This document shows, piece by piece, positions 18,321-26,496 of a stretch of DNA of 64,000 bases. The notes under the pieces are model-generated. The model saw nothing but the letters and a program-made list of their open reading frames with translations, was not told the DNA's origin and ran no database searches. The DNA is from Bacillota bacterium. GTDB taxonomy: Bacteria; Bacillota; Clostridia; Acetivibrionales; DTU013. The position numbers and the translations under genes were made by a program. Position 1 is the stretch's first letter, and each line of letters begins with the position of its first letter. Location: positions 1 through 64,000 of the forward strand of contig JAFABI010000007.1 in assembly GCA_023426125.1 (NCBI GenBank), in the 5' to 3' direction.

Positions 18321-18671
18321 ATGGAAGATATAATGAGGGACAGGGTTGAGCAACTGGTGGATTATATTATGAAAAAATGCCTGTGGCAGTTTCATTCCCG
18401 CGCCTGGGACAGGGAAAAACAAAATGAAGGAATACTTACAAAGACCATGCAGATCTTGTGTGAAGAGCCTGTCGAGACCGGAACTCCGGAGGACAAATGC
18501 TACTGGGTGGATGCAGTATGTCTGGCGGAGGCCTTCAAAAGCAGATATCCATGGTTGAATAAGATGGAAAAAGAAGATATTAAAATACTTATACAAGAAC
18601 TAAAAGACAGGATGGACTATTTGACAATCACAGGGTCGCTTAATTTGGAGCTTACCGACCCGCTCTATTAG
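18321..18671 (+). CDS. anfG: Fe-only nitrogenase delta subunit
   Basis: A 116-residue delta subunit, found only in vanadium and iron-only nitrogenases and needed for a functional hexameric component 1. Recognisable blocks are WQFHSRAWDRE and the acidic helix NKMEKEDIKILIQELKDR. It is placed between anfD and anfK as in known anf operons. GGAGG precedes the ATG, and an in-frame Met at residue 5 is less well placed. Confidence 0.92.
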   Translation: MEDIMRDRVEQLVDYIMKKCLWQFHSRAWDREKQNEGILTKTMQILCEEPVETGTPEDKCYWVDAVCLAEAFKSRYPWLNKMEKEDIKILIQELKDRMDYLTITGSLNLELTDPLY

Positions 18672-18685
18672 GAAGGAGTGATACT

Positions 18686-20074
18686 ATGTCCTGCGAAGTG
18701 AAAGAGAAAGAACGTGTAGGTGTTATTAACCCCATATTCACATGCCAACCTTGTGGAGCTCAATACGCCAGCATTGGAATAAAGGACTGCATCGGAATTG
18801 TCCACGGAGGACAGGGCTGCGTGATGTTTGTCCGCCTGCTGTTCTCACAGCATTTCAAGGAGAGCTTTGAGTTAGCCTCCTCTTCCCTGCATGAGGACGG
18901 TGCGGTATTCGGAGCCCTGAACCGTGTCGAAGAAGCGGTGGATGTGCTTTTAATGAGGTATCCCCATGTAAAGGTTGTGCCGATTATTACTACCTGCTCG
19001 ACGGAAGTTATCGGCGACGATATTGACGGTGTCATTAAGAAGCTCAACAATGGGCTCCTGAAAGAAAAATATCCCGGGCGGGAGGTCTATCTGATTCCGA
19101 TTCACGCGCCCAGCTTTAAAGGCAGCATGATCAGCGGATATGATGTTGCTGTAAAAGATTTCGTAAGCTATTTTGCACAAAAGGACCAGCCCAATGGGAA
19201 ACTCAATCTGATTACGGGATGGGCCAACCCCGGTGATGTGACGGTGCTGAAGCATTTACTGTCAGAAATGCAGGTGGATGCCACTGTCCTGTTTGAAATT
19301 GAAACCTTTGATTCTCCGCTGATGCCGGACGGAAACCATGTTTCCCACGGCAGCACAACCATTGAGGATTTGAAAGGGACAGCCAATGCCATAGGGACCA
19401 TTGCACTGAACAGGTATGAAGGCGGTCAGGCTGCCGAATATCTGGAAAGTGAATTCGGCATACCGGCGGTCATTGGGCCGACACCCATCGGTATCCATAA
19501 TACGGATGTTTTTTTGAAAAATGTAAAGGCTTTAACCGGAAAGCCCATACCGCAAACCCTGGTCCGTGAGAGAGGAATTGCCCTTGATGCGCTGACGGAC
19601 GTTACACATATGTTTTTGGCCGACAAGAAAGTAGCTATCTATGGAAGCGCCGATCTCGTCATAGGGCTTGCACAATTCTGTCTGGATCTGGAAATGAAGC
19701 CCATGCTGCTTCTGCTTGGCGATGACAATACTACCTACCGGAAAGACCCGCGCATCAAAGAGCTCCAGGAAAATGTTGATTTTCCTATGGAAATCGTTAC
19801 AAATGCAGATTTATGGGAGCTGGAAAACCGCATAAAGAATGAAGGGCTTGAGCTTGATCTCATTCTGGGACACTCTAAAGGCCGCTTTACCTCCATCGAC
19901 ACCAATGTTCCGATGCTGCGCGTAGGATTTCCTGTGTATGACCGTGCAGGATACTACCGCCATCCCATTGTTGGATATGCAGGTGCCATGTGGCTTACGG
20001 AACAAATGGCAAACACGCTGTTTACGGATATGGAATACAAGAAAAATAAAGAATGGGTACTGAATGTATGGTAG
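18686..20074 (+). CDS. anfK: Fe-only nitrogenase beta subunit
   Basis: A 462-residue subunit that shares the P-cluster with AnfD. Ligands lie in TCQPCGAQYAS (Cys20 or Cys23), VHGGQGCVMFVR (Cys45) and TTCSTEVIGDD. It lacks the long N-terminal extension of NifK, as expected for the alternative enzymes. It follows anfG by 14 nt with GGAAGGAG upstream. All four structural genes look intact. Confidence 0.94.
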   Translation: MSCEVKEKERVGVINPIFTCQPCGAQYASIGIKDCIGIVHGGQGCVMFVRLLFSQHFKESFELASSSLHEDGAVFGALNRVEEAVDVLLMRYPHVKVVPIITTCSTEVIGDDIDGVIKKLNNGLLKEKYPGREVYLIPIHAPSFKGSMISGYDVAVKDFVSYFAQKDQPNGKLNLITGWANPGDVTVLKHLLSEMQVDATVLFEIETFDSPLMPDGNHVSHGSTTIEDLKGTANAIGTIALNRYEGGQAAEYLESEFGIPAVIGPTPIGIHNTDVFLKNVKALTGKPIPQTLVRERGIALDALTDVTHMFLADKKVAIYGSADLVIGLAQFCLDLEMKPMLLLLGDDNTTYRKDPRIKELQENVDFPMEIVTNADLWELENRIKNEGLELDLILGHSKGRFTSIDTNVPMLRVGFPVYDRAGYYRHPIVGYAGAMWLTEQMANTLFTDMEYKKNKEWVLNVW

Positions 20075-20110
20075 GACAAAACAGGCAGGTGTGGCTCTGT
20101 CAGGTTTTGT

Positions 20111-20136
20111 CGGCCCCGAAGTCTTTTCGGGTTCCG
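20111..20136 (+). other. Hairpin in anfK-downstream spacer
   Basis: CGG-CCCGAA pairs with TTCGGG-CCG around a 4-nt loop. It is not followed by a T tract, so it is more likely an mRNA-stabilising or processing hairpin between the abundant structural-gene message and the downstream regulatory genes than a terminator. Confidence 0.45.
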
Positions 20137-20164
20137 GCGGGATACCGGGAAGAAGGTGCGGATC

Positions 20165-20605
20165 ATGACGGATGGAAGGAAAGATGAAATCGATCTGGAA
20201 GCATTTGAGGAAAAATACCGTGACGCCAAGGCTTACCATAAAAGAACGGTACAATTCCTGGAAGAAAAACAATATTACAGCGTAGTATTCAATGTAGCTG
20301 CTGTTGCTCTTGAGTTCTATCTTGTCGCTTTGTGCGAGCTGTATGGTACAGAACCTGGAAATCACAATTACACTTGTCTTATGAATGCTGTGGAAGAAAT
20401 TGTTGCTGTGCCGGAGGAACTGAATGAGGAAATAAGGTCTCTGGATTTGATATTCGGTATCTGTTCGATTGAAAATTACTATCACGGTGAACCTGAGCTA
20501 TCCGATTTGGATCGGATTCTTGCCATATGTGACGGTGTTCGGAAGCTGTTTGATCCGGTAAGGATTTCATCCGTAAGAGCTTTTTTGGCAAAGGACAATC
20601 CATGA
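20165..20605 (+). CDS. Possible HEPN-like protein in anf operon
   Basis: A 146-residue, all-helical, acidic protein. The segment VAAVALEFYLVALCELYG followed by NHNYTCLMNAVEE resembles the helix pair of HEPN-type domains (AExALKAL...H-L). No catalytic R-x4-6-H motif is obvious, so an RNase role is not claimed. AAGG lies 8 nt before ATG 20165; a GTG at 20156 is possible. The gene sits between anfK and nifI1 in a tight operon, so a link to nitrogenase regulation or stability is inferred from position only. It does not resemble AnfO. Confidence 0.45.
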   Translation: MTDGRKDEIDLEAFEEKYRDAKAYHKRTVQFLEEKQYYSVVFNVAAVALEFYLVALCELYGTEPGNHNYTCLMNAVEEIVAVPEELNEEIRSLDLIFGICSIENYYHGEPELSDLDRILAICDGVRKLFDPVRISSVRAFLAKDNP

Positions 20606-20676
20606 GACTTCGTCTGACTCTCAATTGTGAAGAAGTGCATAGGAAATCAATTAAATCATTAAGGGAGGTTTGGAGT

Positions 20677-21003
20677 ATGTTACTGGTAAGAGCAATTATT
20701 CGGCCTGAAAAAGTAACGGAAATATTGACAAAATTAAGTGAAGCAGGTTTTCCGGCGGTAACAAAGGTAGATGTTGTCGGCAGAGGCAAGCAAAAAGGGA
20801 TTAAATTTGGAGACGTATATTATGACGAAATTCCCAAGGAAATGCTGCTGATGATTGTCGACGACCAGGACAAGGATACTGTGGTGAAAATCATTATGGA
20901 AACGGCTAAAACAGGAGATAATGGCGCATTCGGAGATGGAAAGATCTTTGTCAGTCCTGTTGAAGAAGCCTATACGGTCAGTTCCAACAGTAAAGGTCTA
21001 TAG
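20677..21003 (+). CDS. nifI1: PII-like nitrogenase regulator NifI1
   Basis: A 108-residue GlnB-family protein: MLLVRAIIRPEKVTEILTKL, the T-loop VVGRGKQKGIKFGDVYY, and the C-terminal GDGKIFVSPVEEAYTV. NifI1 and NifI2 act as a pair that inhibits nitrogenase on ammonium shift by binding component 1, with 2-oxoglutarate relieving it. GGGAGG upstream fixes ATG 20677; the frame is open back to 20602. NifI pairs normally lie between nifH and nifD, whereas here they follow anfK. Confidence 0.9.
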   Translation: MLLVRAIIRPEKVTEILTKLSEAGFPAVTKVDVVGRGKQKGIKFGDVYYDEIPKEMLLMIVDDQDKDTVVKIIMETAKTGDNGAFGDGKIFVSPVEEAYTVSSNSKGL

Positions 21004-21018
21004 AAGGAGGCTGCAAAC

Positions 21019-21402
21019 ATGAAAGAAGTTATGGCTTTTATCCGGATGCATAGGATCAATCAGACAAAAAAAGCTCTTCTTGATGCCGGTTTTCCTTCAG
21101 TCACGTGTAGAAAAGTGTTGGGAAGAGGGAAAAAGAAGGTAGATTTCACGATCATGCAAATACCGCCACAGAAAGCGGCGAAGGAAGCGCCGGGGTTGGC
21201 TGAAACGGTTTCGGAAGAGCATCGGCTGATACCGAAAAGATTTTTGACGCTGATCGTACAAGATGATGAAGTGCCAAAAGTAGTCGATGCAATTATGAGA
21301 GTTAATTCCACAGGGAACCCTGGAGACGGGAAAGTATTTGTCCTTCCCATTACAGAGGTATATAGGGTCAGAACAGGTGAAACCGGAAAAGACGCGGTAT
21401 GA
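21019..21402 (+). CDS. nifI2: PII-like nitrogenase regulator NifI2
   Basis: A 127-residue partner of NifI1. It starts with MKEVMAFIRMHRINQTKKAL, has the long NifI2-type T-loop insert after VLGRGKKKVDF, and ends GDGKVFVLPITEVYRVRTGE. It is separated by 15 nt from nifI1, with GAAGGAGG upstream. The pair probably gives post-translational ammonium switch-off of the Fe-only enzyme. Confidence 0.9.
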   Translation: MKEVMAFIRMHRINQTKKALLDAGFPSVTCRKVLGRGKKKVDFTIMQIPPQKAAKEAPGLAETVSEEHRLIPKRFLTLIVQDDEVPKVVDAIMRVNSTGNPGDGKVFVLPITEVYRVRTGETGKDAV

Positions 21403-21421
21403 TTTCAGGAGAAGGATTGCG

Positions 21422-22120
21422 ATGAGAATTCACTATTTGCAGCATGTATCCTTTGAGGGCCCTGCAGGCATTGTTCCTTGGGTGAATAAAAAAGGGCACC
21501 GGCTTACGGGAACCCATTTATACAATCATGAAGCTGTTCCGGCAATGGAGCAGTTTGACTGGCTTGTTATTTTAGGCGGGCCTATGAACATTTATGAAGA
21601 AAAAAGCTATCCATGGCTCGGGTATGAAAAACAATTCATCCGGGAGGCCATTGACAAAGGCAAGACCGTACTGGGAATCTGCCTTGGCGCGCAGCTTATT
21701 ACGGAGGTTCTGGGAGGCCGGGTCACCAAAAATCCGGAGCGTGAAATCGGCTGGCTGCCGGTTACTTTCAACGCTGAAGCGTTTAGGTCGCCCCTTTTTG
21801 AAAATTTTCCCCAAACGCCTTATGTTTTTCAATGGCACGGGGATACCTTCAGTAAACTTGGGACAGGGGCCAGATGTATAGCAAACAGCGACGCTTGCAA
21901 CCACCAGGCATTTATCTATGAGGATCGTGTTATCGGATTCCAATTCCATCTGGAGAGCACGGAAGCCGGGATCTTATCTCTGATCAGTCACTGTGCCGAT
22001 GAGATGACGGACGGTACTTATGTGCAGAACGAGAAACAGATACAAGGGGGGATGGGTTTTTTAAAAACGGCGAATTCCCTGATGGATGATTTTCTCGATA
22101 GGCTCGAAGCTTGGAATTAA
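21422..22120 (+). CDS. Class I glutamine amidotransferase
   Basis: A 232-residue GuaA-like amidotransferase domain. The nucleophile is in GICLGAQL, the His in GFQFHLESTEAG, and WLVILGGPMNIYEE is upstream. It has no fused synthetase domain, so its acceptor is unknown. The ATG at 21422 follows AGGAGAAGG; the frame is open to 21338 inside nifI2. It is part of the anf operon by spacing (19 nt). In this context it might act on glutamine, the signal of nitrogen sufficiency, but that is speculation. Confidence 0.8.
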   Translation: MRIHYLQHVSFEGPAGIVPWVNKKGHRLTGTHLYNHEAVPAMEQFDWLVILGGPMNIYEEKSYPWLGYEKQFIREAIDKGKTVLGICLGAQLITEVLGGRVTKNPEREIGWLPVTFNAEAFRSPLFENFPQTPYVFQWHGDTFSKLGTGARCIANSDACNHQAFIYEDRVIGFQFHLESTEAGILSLISHCADEMTDGTYVQNEKQIQGGMGFLKTANSLMDDFLDRLEAWN

Positions 22121-22136
22121 GTCAGGAGTGATGGTG

Positions 22137-22676
22137 ATGGAGCAAATAAGATATGCGCAAAGAGTTTGTGAGGATAAAGAAAAAATTGATCGTTTTTTGA
22201 TGGAGAAAAGGGTGGGAACCTTAAGCATGTGTGATATAGAGGGCAGGCCACCTTATGCAATACCGGTAAATTATGTCTATTGGAACGATAAAATATATAT
22301 TCATGGGATGGGCAGCGGTAAAAAGAATGAACTTCTGGCTGCAAATCCAAAGATTTGCTTTACTGTATTTGAGGAACACGGTACAGTGATAGATTCCGTA
22401 CCATGCAAATGTGATACCTCCTATTTAAGCGTGATAATTTTCGGGAAGGGGATTTTAGTGGAGGATTTGGATGAAAAGACCCGGGCCCTTATGCGGTTCC
22501 TGGAAAAATTCGCGCCGGAGCTTTTTAAAAATCCTCTTTCCCGGCAATTTGTGGATAAATACCGTTCATCCTTTGACAACAAGGGAGTAGCTGTCTATCG
22601 TATTGAACCGGAAGCGCTCACTGCAAAAGAAAATCCCATAGATTTGGAACATATGTTTAAGCCCAAACAATTGTAA
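22137..22676 (+). CDS. PNPOx-like flavin-binding protein
   Basis: A 179-residue pyridoxamine-phosphate-oxidase-like split-barrel protein of the NimA/FMN-binding type. It shows VGTLSMCDIEGRPPYAIPVNYVYWNDKIYIHG followed by KNELLAANPKICFTV. The start is ATG 22137 with AGGAG upstream. The Anf3 protein of other Fe-only nitrogenase clusters also belongs to a PNPOx-related fold and works as a heme/flavin oxidase. Whether this one is its counterpart cannot be told without a search. Confidence 0.75.
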   Translation: MEQIRYAQRVCEDKEKIDRFLMEKRVGTLSMCDIEGRPPYAIPVNYVYWNDKIYIHGMGSGKKNELLAANPKICFTVFEEHGTVIDSVPCKCDTSYLSVIIFGKGILVEDLDEKTRALMRFLEKFAPELFKNPLSRQFVDKYRSSFDNKGVAVYRIEPEALTAKENPIDLEHMFKPKQL

Positions 22677-22733
22677 TGGGCATAAGCACATACCGAATCC
22701 GAAGGAAAGGAGGAGAGGAAGGAAATATGGGGA

Positions 22734-23195
22734 ATGATAGGGGCAAAAATTTATCAGCACGTTTATTATCAGGGAAAATACCATGCTGGCGTAAATGCAG
22801 CTGAAATATTGATTCACAACCAGCTGGAAGGAATTAAAACGCTATCGGGTAATGGTGTTCTGGTAAAAGTCAATAGTGTAATGATCAAGGATATTAATGA
22901 CGGGCATATTCCTGAAGTGATAAAAAAGCTGAAGAGCCTGGGAGCTCATATGGCCAATATTATGCCTTTGATCCCGGCACGGGGAAGCGCATTTCAGAGT
23001 TTACCCCGGACTGGCATGAAGGAACTCAATGCATTGCGGGAGCTGTGCCGGATGGATATGCCCCAGATGCGCCACTGTCAACAATGCCGCGCGGATGCCA
23101 TAGGTCTTTTAATGGAAGATCAATCGTATAAGTTCCGGAACACCGGGACGGAAGCGATAAAAAAATACGGAAATAGAGAAAAGAAAGCCATTTGA
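22734..23195 (+). pseudogene. nifB: nifB C-terminal fragment
   Basis: The 153 codons match only the distal half of NifB: VIGAKIY-type start (MIGAKIYQHVYYQGKYH), NQLEGIKTLSGNGVLVKVNSVMI, ANIMPLIPARGSAFQ and the cluster-binding MRHCQQCRADAIGLL. The radical SAM CX3CX2C region is absent. Upstream is the end of the flavoprotein, so the missing part is not nearby. A strong GGAGG does precede it, but the nearest ATG (22727) is out of frame. On its own it cannot make NifB-co; another nifB must exist for the enzyme to work. Confidence 0.85.
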
Positions 23196-23236
23196 TCGAG
23201 TGATTTTCAAGGTCTGTTATGAAGGAGTGTGCCGGT

Positions 23237-24310
23237 ATGATTCCCAATCCAGTATTTATTGACAATACGCTGGGGTATGCCTTAAAAAATAGACAAATTA
23301 ATGCAGGTGACTTCGTCGGGCTAAAGAAGAAAATTACGGATATGTCCGAAATGATATATGATGTTCACATAGACAATATAGAGCCATTATTGGACTTTAA
23401 GAATATGGACTTCAGGGATATCAGAATATGCATTGAGCCAAAAATTGAGCAGGTAATGGCTGCATATGTTTTGGGAAGCTTATGGGTCAAAGTCTTATTC
23501 AATCCATGCTCAGATGAAGAAACGGCATTTTCTTTCAGAGAAGCTCTTTTCGAGGCTAATAGGCTTAAAATGAAAGTAACCGTTGGAAAGCTTGATATCT
23601 CTGAAGAACCGGAGCAAAGAATGAATTTTTTCCAAAAGCTGATAAAGGAAAATAAAATATACAGCATAATTGTTTCTGATGACAGTGGCGGATTGGATTC
23701 CTTGACAACCTATTGGAGGTTGGAGGATGTGAAGAAAAAAATTACATGCGGTATTGAATATGAAGGAAAGAATACACTGGGGTTAGCCACAGGAAATGCT
23801 TTAGGCGCAATGAAAAGCGGTGTTGCCGGGGTTGCAGCTTCTGTTGGAGGCATTGGCGGATTTCCAGCCTTTGAGGAAGTGGTGATGAGTGCATGCCATT
23901 TGCTCAAAATGCCTGTGACGGTGCCGCAAAACATTGCCCTTTGTTGTAAAGAGATATTGGAATATCTGGGAATACAGGTCCCTGATACAAAAGCAATCAT
24001 AGGCTCCAATATTTTTGCCCATGAATCGGGAATTCATGTGGATGGCGTGATGAAAAAAAGTGAGCTTTATGAGCCTTTTGCACCTGAAGAAGTGGGGTTA
24101 TCCAGGAGAATTGTTATCGGCAAGCATTCCGGCAGGGCTGCAGTCGAACAAAAGATCAAAGAACTGAATCTAGGCATGAGACCTTCCTGCATCGTTCTTT
24201 TATTAGAAAGGGTACGAAGCCTGGCTATAAAGCAAAAAGCCGCTTTGCGGGATGAACAATTGAAACAGCTTGCAAGAGAGGTGGTTGCTTATGAGGGTCG
24301 ATGTTGTTGA
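23237..24310 (+). CDS. nifV-omega: Homocitrate synthase, omega subunit
   Basis: A 357-residue HMGL-like TIM-barrel protein of the split NifV type known from Clostridium pasteurianum. It begins with NPVFIDNTLGYAL, and later has GIEYEGKNTLGLATGNALGA and then HESGIHVDGVMKKSELYEPF and GKHSGRAAVEQK, which are the distal and regulatory parts of homocitrate synthase. The DTTLRDGEQ entry motif is missing, as expected, because it lies on the alpha subunit. AAGGAG precedes ATG 23237. It overlaps the start of the nifV-alpha remnant by 20 nt. Confidence 0.85.
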   Translation: MIPNPVFIDNTLGYALKNRQINAGDFVGLKKKITDMSEMIYDVHIDNIEPLLDFKNMDFRDIRICIEPKIEQVMAAYVLGSLWVKVLFNPCSDEETAFSFREALFEANRLKMKVTVGKLDISEEPEQRMNFFQKLIKENKIYSIIVSDDSGGLDSLTTYWRLEDVKKKITCGIEYEGKNTLGLATGNALGAMKSGVAGVAASVGGIGGFPAFEEVVMSACHLLKMPVTVPQNIALCCKEILEYLGIQVPDTKAIIGSNIFAHESGIHVDGVMKKSELYEPFAPEEVGLSRRIVIGKHSGRAAVEQKIKELNLGMRPSCIVLLLERVRSLAIKQKAALRDEQLKQLAREVVAYEGRCC

Positions 24311-24413
24311 TACAACCCTCCGGGACGGAGAGCAGACCGCGGGTTTGGTATTTTCGGCAGAAGAAAAGGTGAAAAAGGTTATGTCAATTAAAATTTCGAA
24401 AATAAACTTTTGA
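24291..24413 (+). pseudogene. nifV-alpha: nifV-alpha truncated after about 30 codons
   Basis: Starting at ATG 24291 the frame reads MRVDVVDTTLRDGEQTAGLV and FSAEEKVKKV, the classic N terminus of homocitrate synthase alpha. It then diverges and stops at 24411. The breakpoint near 24380 cuts away the rest of the catalytic barrel. Bases 24414-24784 hold no gene or homology that I can recognise, so the operon end looks like a deletion or insertion junction. Confidence 0.85.
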
Positions 24414-24784
24414 CCATTATTGACAGGACGCTTCCGGAGATTTCTATCTGTTTCGATATTACCCCCCGTATTATTCCGGCAAAAAACACAACTATCCTCT
24501 TTGCCGCCAGGAGTGGAAGCTTGAAGAAAACGATAAGGATTTTTAGATTACCCTGTATTGATTGTAGATTGGTAGCCGGTTTGGTTGGGCGAAAATAACT
24601 CAAGGAGGGTCTAGGCCTGTATTTAATGAATATTTTGCAACCCACCAATGGAAAAATTTCACTGCTTTTTGAAGGAACAGGTTTATAGCAAAAAATAAGT
24701 AAAGCAGGAGTTTTTTGCAATAGTGTAGAAATTATACCTAATTATGCAAGATAAATTAGTTAACGATTTTTAGGGGGATCAATT

Positions 24785-26353
24785 TTGAATGGCAGTGTTC
24801 TGAATGATTTAGATGAATATTTAAGGAATAAGATAATCATTGGAAGAGATACTTTTTCATTAAGACCATATCAGATAGATGTTTTAAAGAAAATGGTGGA
24901 AAAGTTTAAAAAGCATAATAAATTCTTGTGTGAAATGGCACCTGGAACGGGAAAAACAGCTATTTTAATTATAGCACTAAAAATATTACTTGATTCAAGG
25001 CTTGTGAGCAGAGCACTGATTCTTGTTGATATGAAAATACAGCAAGAACAGTTGATTACTTTTTTAAAAAAAAATTTACCGCAATATCATGTTGCTATTT
25101 TTGATAGTAAATCACCCGATAAAAAAGTTGATATTCTTATAAGCACGGTTAAAATGGTATCCACGGATGAAAGATATTTAAAATTATACAGTCCGGAAGA
25201 TTTCAATTTAACTGTTTTTTTCGATATTAATCAATATATTAGCGGCAGCCTAGCCAGTATTGGGAATTATTTTAAAGGTTTTAAACTAGGTATATTATCA
25301 ACACACCAACAGCTTATTAGTGCAAATATTGATACGTTTGATAACAAGAAAATTTCTGATACCTATTCTTTTTTCAACAGAGATTTTGGTAACCCGGATT
25401 TTACATATACTTTATCTAATGCTGTAAATGAAGGCTATTCCGGTAACCCGATATCAAATCAAAGCATTAATGTAAATAATGAGATCTACTTAAAAGCCAA
25501 TGAGCAGCTTTCAAATTTAAAAGCTTATATTCAGCAAAGTGGAATTATTAATAGTAAAATAGAATCGGAAATCCACAGTGTTCAAATCTTAATAAAAACC
25601 CTTAAAGATAAAGCTGTCGAGGATAAAGAGCTAGTTGATGAATTAATTAAGTCAGGTGTTACGAAGGATGATATAAAGGAATATTCTTACAAGAAAGAGC
25701 AATTAAAAGAGTTTGAACGACTTTTAATTGATGCAGAGTATTTTGATAACCTAAAGAAAAATAAAGCTGGCGCGGAACGGGTATGGCAGGATTTTTTTGA
25801 AAAAAACACCTGGATATTTGGTTATGGCCTTAATTTCATTTTTACAACTGCAATTCAAGATAAAAAGCTTGAACAAGTGGTATCCGGATATAATTTTAAT
25901 GAACATGGTAAACGTGTTGACGCGCTCATGCTTACAAACGGATTGATAAATTCATTGATCTTTGCCGAGATAAAGCCTCACAACTGTGAGCTGCTTGAGA
26001 AAATACCCTATAGGTCTGGCTGCTGGAGAATATCCGACGAGCTATCAGGTGCAGTGTCACAAATTCAAAAAACTGTTCAAAATGCCATTACAACAATCAA
26101 AACAAAGACTGAAATATTATCAAAGCTTGGGGATCCTACCGGAAATAATGTATTTTTATATAGCCCTAAATCATTTGTAGTCATTGGAAATTTAAAAGAA
26201 TTTACTACGGAATTGGGTATCAATGAGGAAAAATTCTCTTCATTTGAGCTATTTAGAAGAAATATTACGAAACCGGAAATCATCACATATGATGAATTGT
26301 TCAATCGAGCAAAATTTATTATTGGCGCAGGGAAAAAGGAAAGTGAAAAATAA
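24785..26353 (+). CDS. Degenerate HsdR-like helicase half fused to Shedu (DUF4263) nuclease
   Basis: A 522-residue protein, TTG start with GGGGGA upstream. Residues 1-220 resemble the first RecA domain of HsdR-type SF2 helicases: LRPYQIDVLKKM, Walker A APGTGKTA (52-59), and YTLSNAVNEGY (208-218). The expected DEAH box reads FFDINQY (145-151) and the LTATP motif reads ILSTHQQ (170-176), so ATP hydrolysis is doubtful. The second RecA domain is absent. Residues 235-325 are helical. Residues 329-435 are a Shedu domain: RVWQDFFEKNTWIFG, VDALML (Asp379), FAEIKPH (Glu395, Lys397), and SGAVSQIQKT (Gln426). Shedu proteins are antiphage nucleases. The gene is AT-rich beside GC-richer neighbours, suggesting separate acquisition. 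Confidence 0.8.
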   Translation: MNGSVLNDLDEYLRNKIIIGRDTFSLRPYQIDVLKKMVEKFKKHNKFLCEMAPGTGKTAILIIALKILLDSRLVSRALILVDMKIQQEQLITFLKKNLPQYHVAIFDSKSPDKKVDILISTVKMVSTDERYLKLYSPEDFNLTVFFDINQYISGSLASIGNYFKGFKLGILSTHQQLISANIDTFDNKKISDTYSFFNRDFGNPDFTYTLSNAVNEGYSGNPISNQSINVNNEIYLKANEQLSNLKAYIQQSGIINSKIESEIHSVQILIKTLKDKAVEDKELVDELIKSGVTKDDIKEYSYKKEQLKEFERLLIDAEYFDNLKKNKAGAERVWQDFFEKNTWIFGYGLNFIFTTAIQDKKLEQVVSGYNFNEHGKRVDALMLTNGLINSLIFAEIKPHNCELLEKIPYRSGCWRISDELSGAVSQIQKTVQNAITTIKTKTEILSKLGDPTGNNVFLYSPKSFVVIGNLKEFTTELGINEEKFSSFELFRRNITKPEIITYDELFNRAKFIIGAGKKESEK

Positions 26354-26496
26354 CCGTCGAGCCCGGGAGCTTGATATCCGGCATTCACAAAGCTGACGCG
26401 ACAACCAAAATAATGCGGTTGAGTGATATTCTATATGATGATACAATAAATATACTGTGGGCCAATGAAAATAATTGATACCAAAAGGAAAAGCCT

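Noticed and set aside
16740..20074. Molybdenum or vanadium nitrogenase
   Set aside because: The delta subunit excludes the Mo enzyme, and alpha-subunit blocks and gene order H-D-G-K without fusion fit Anf better than Vnf.
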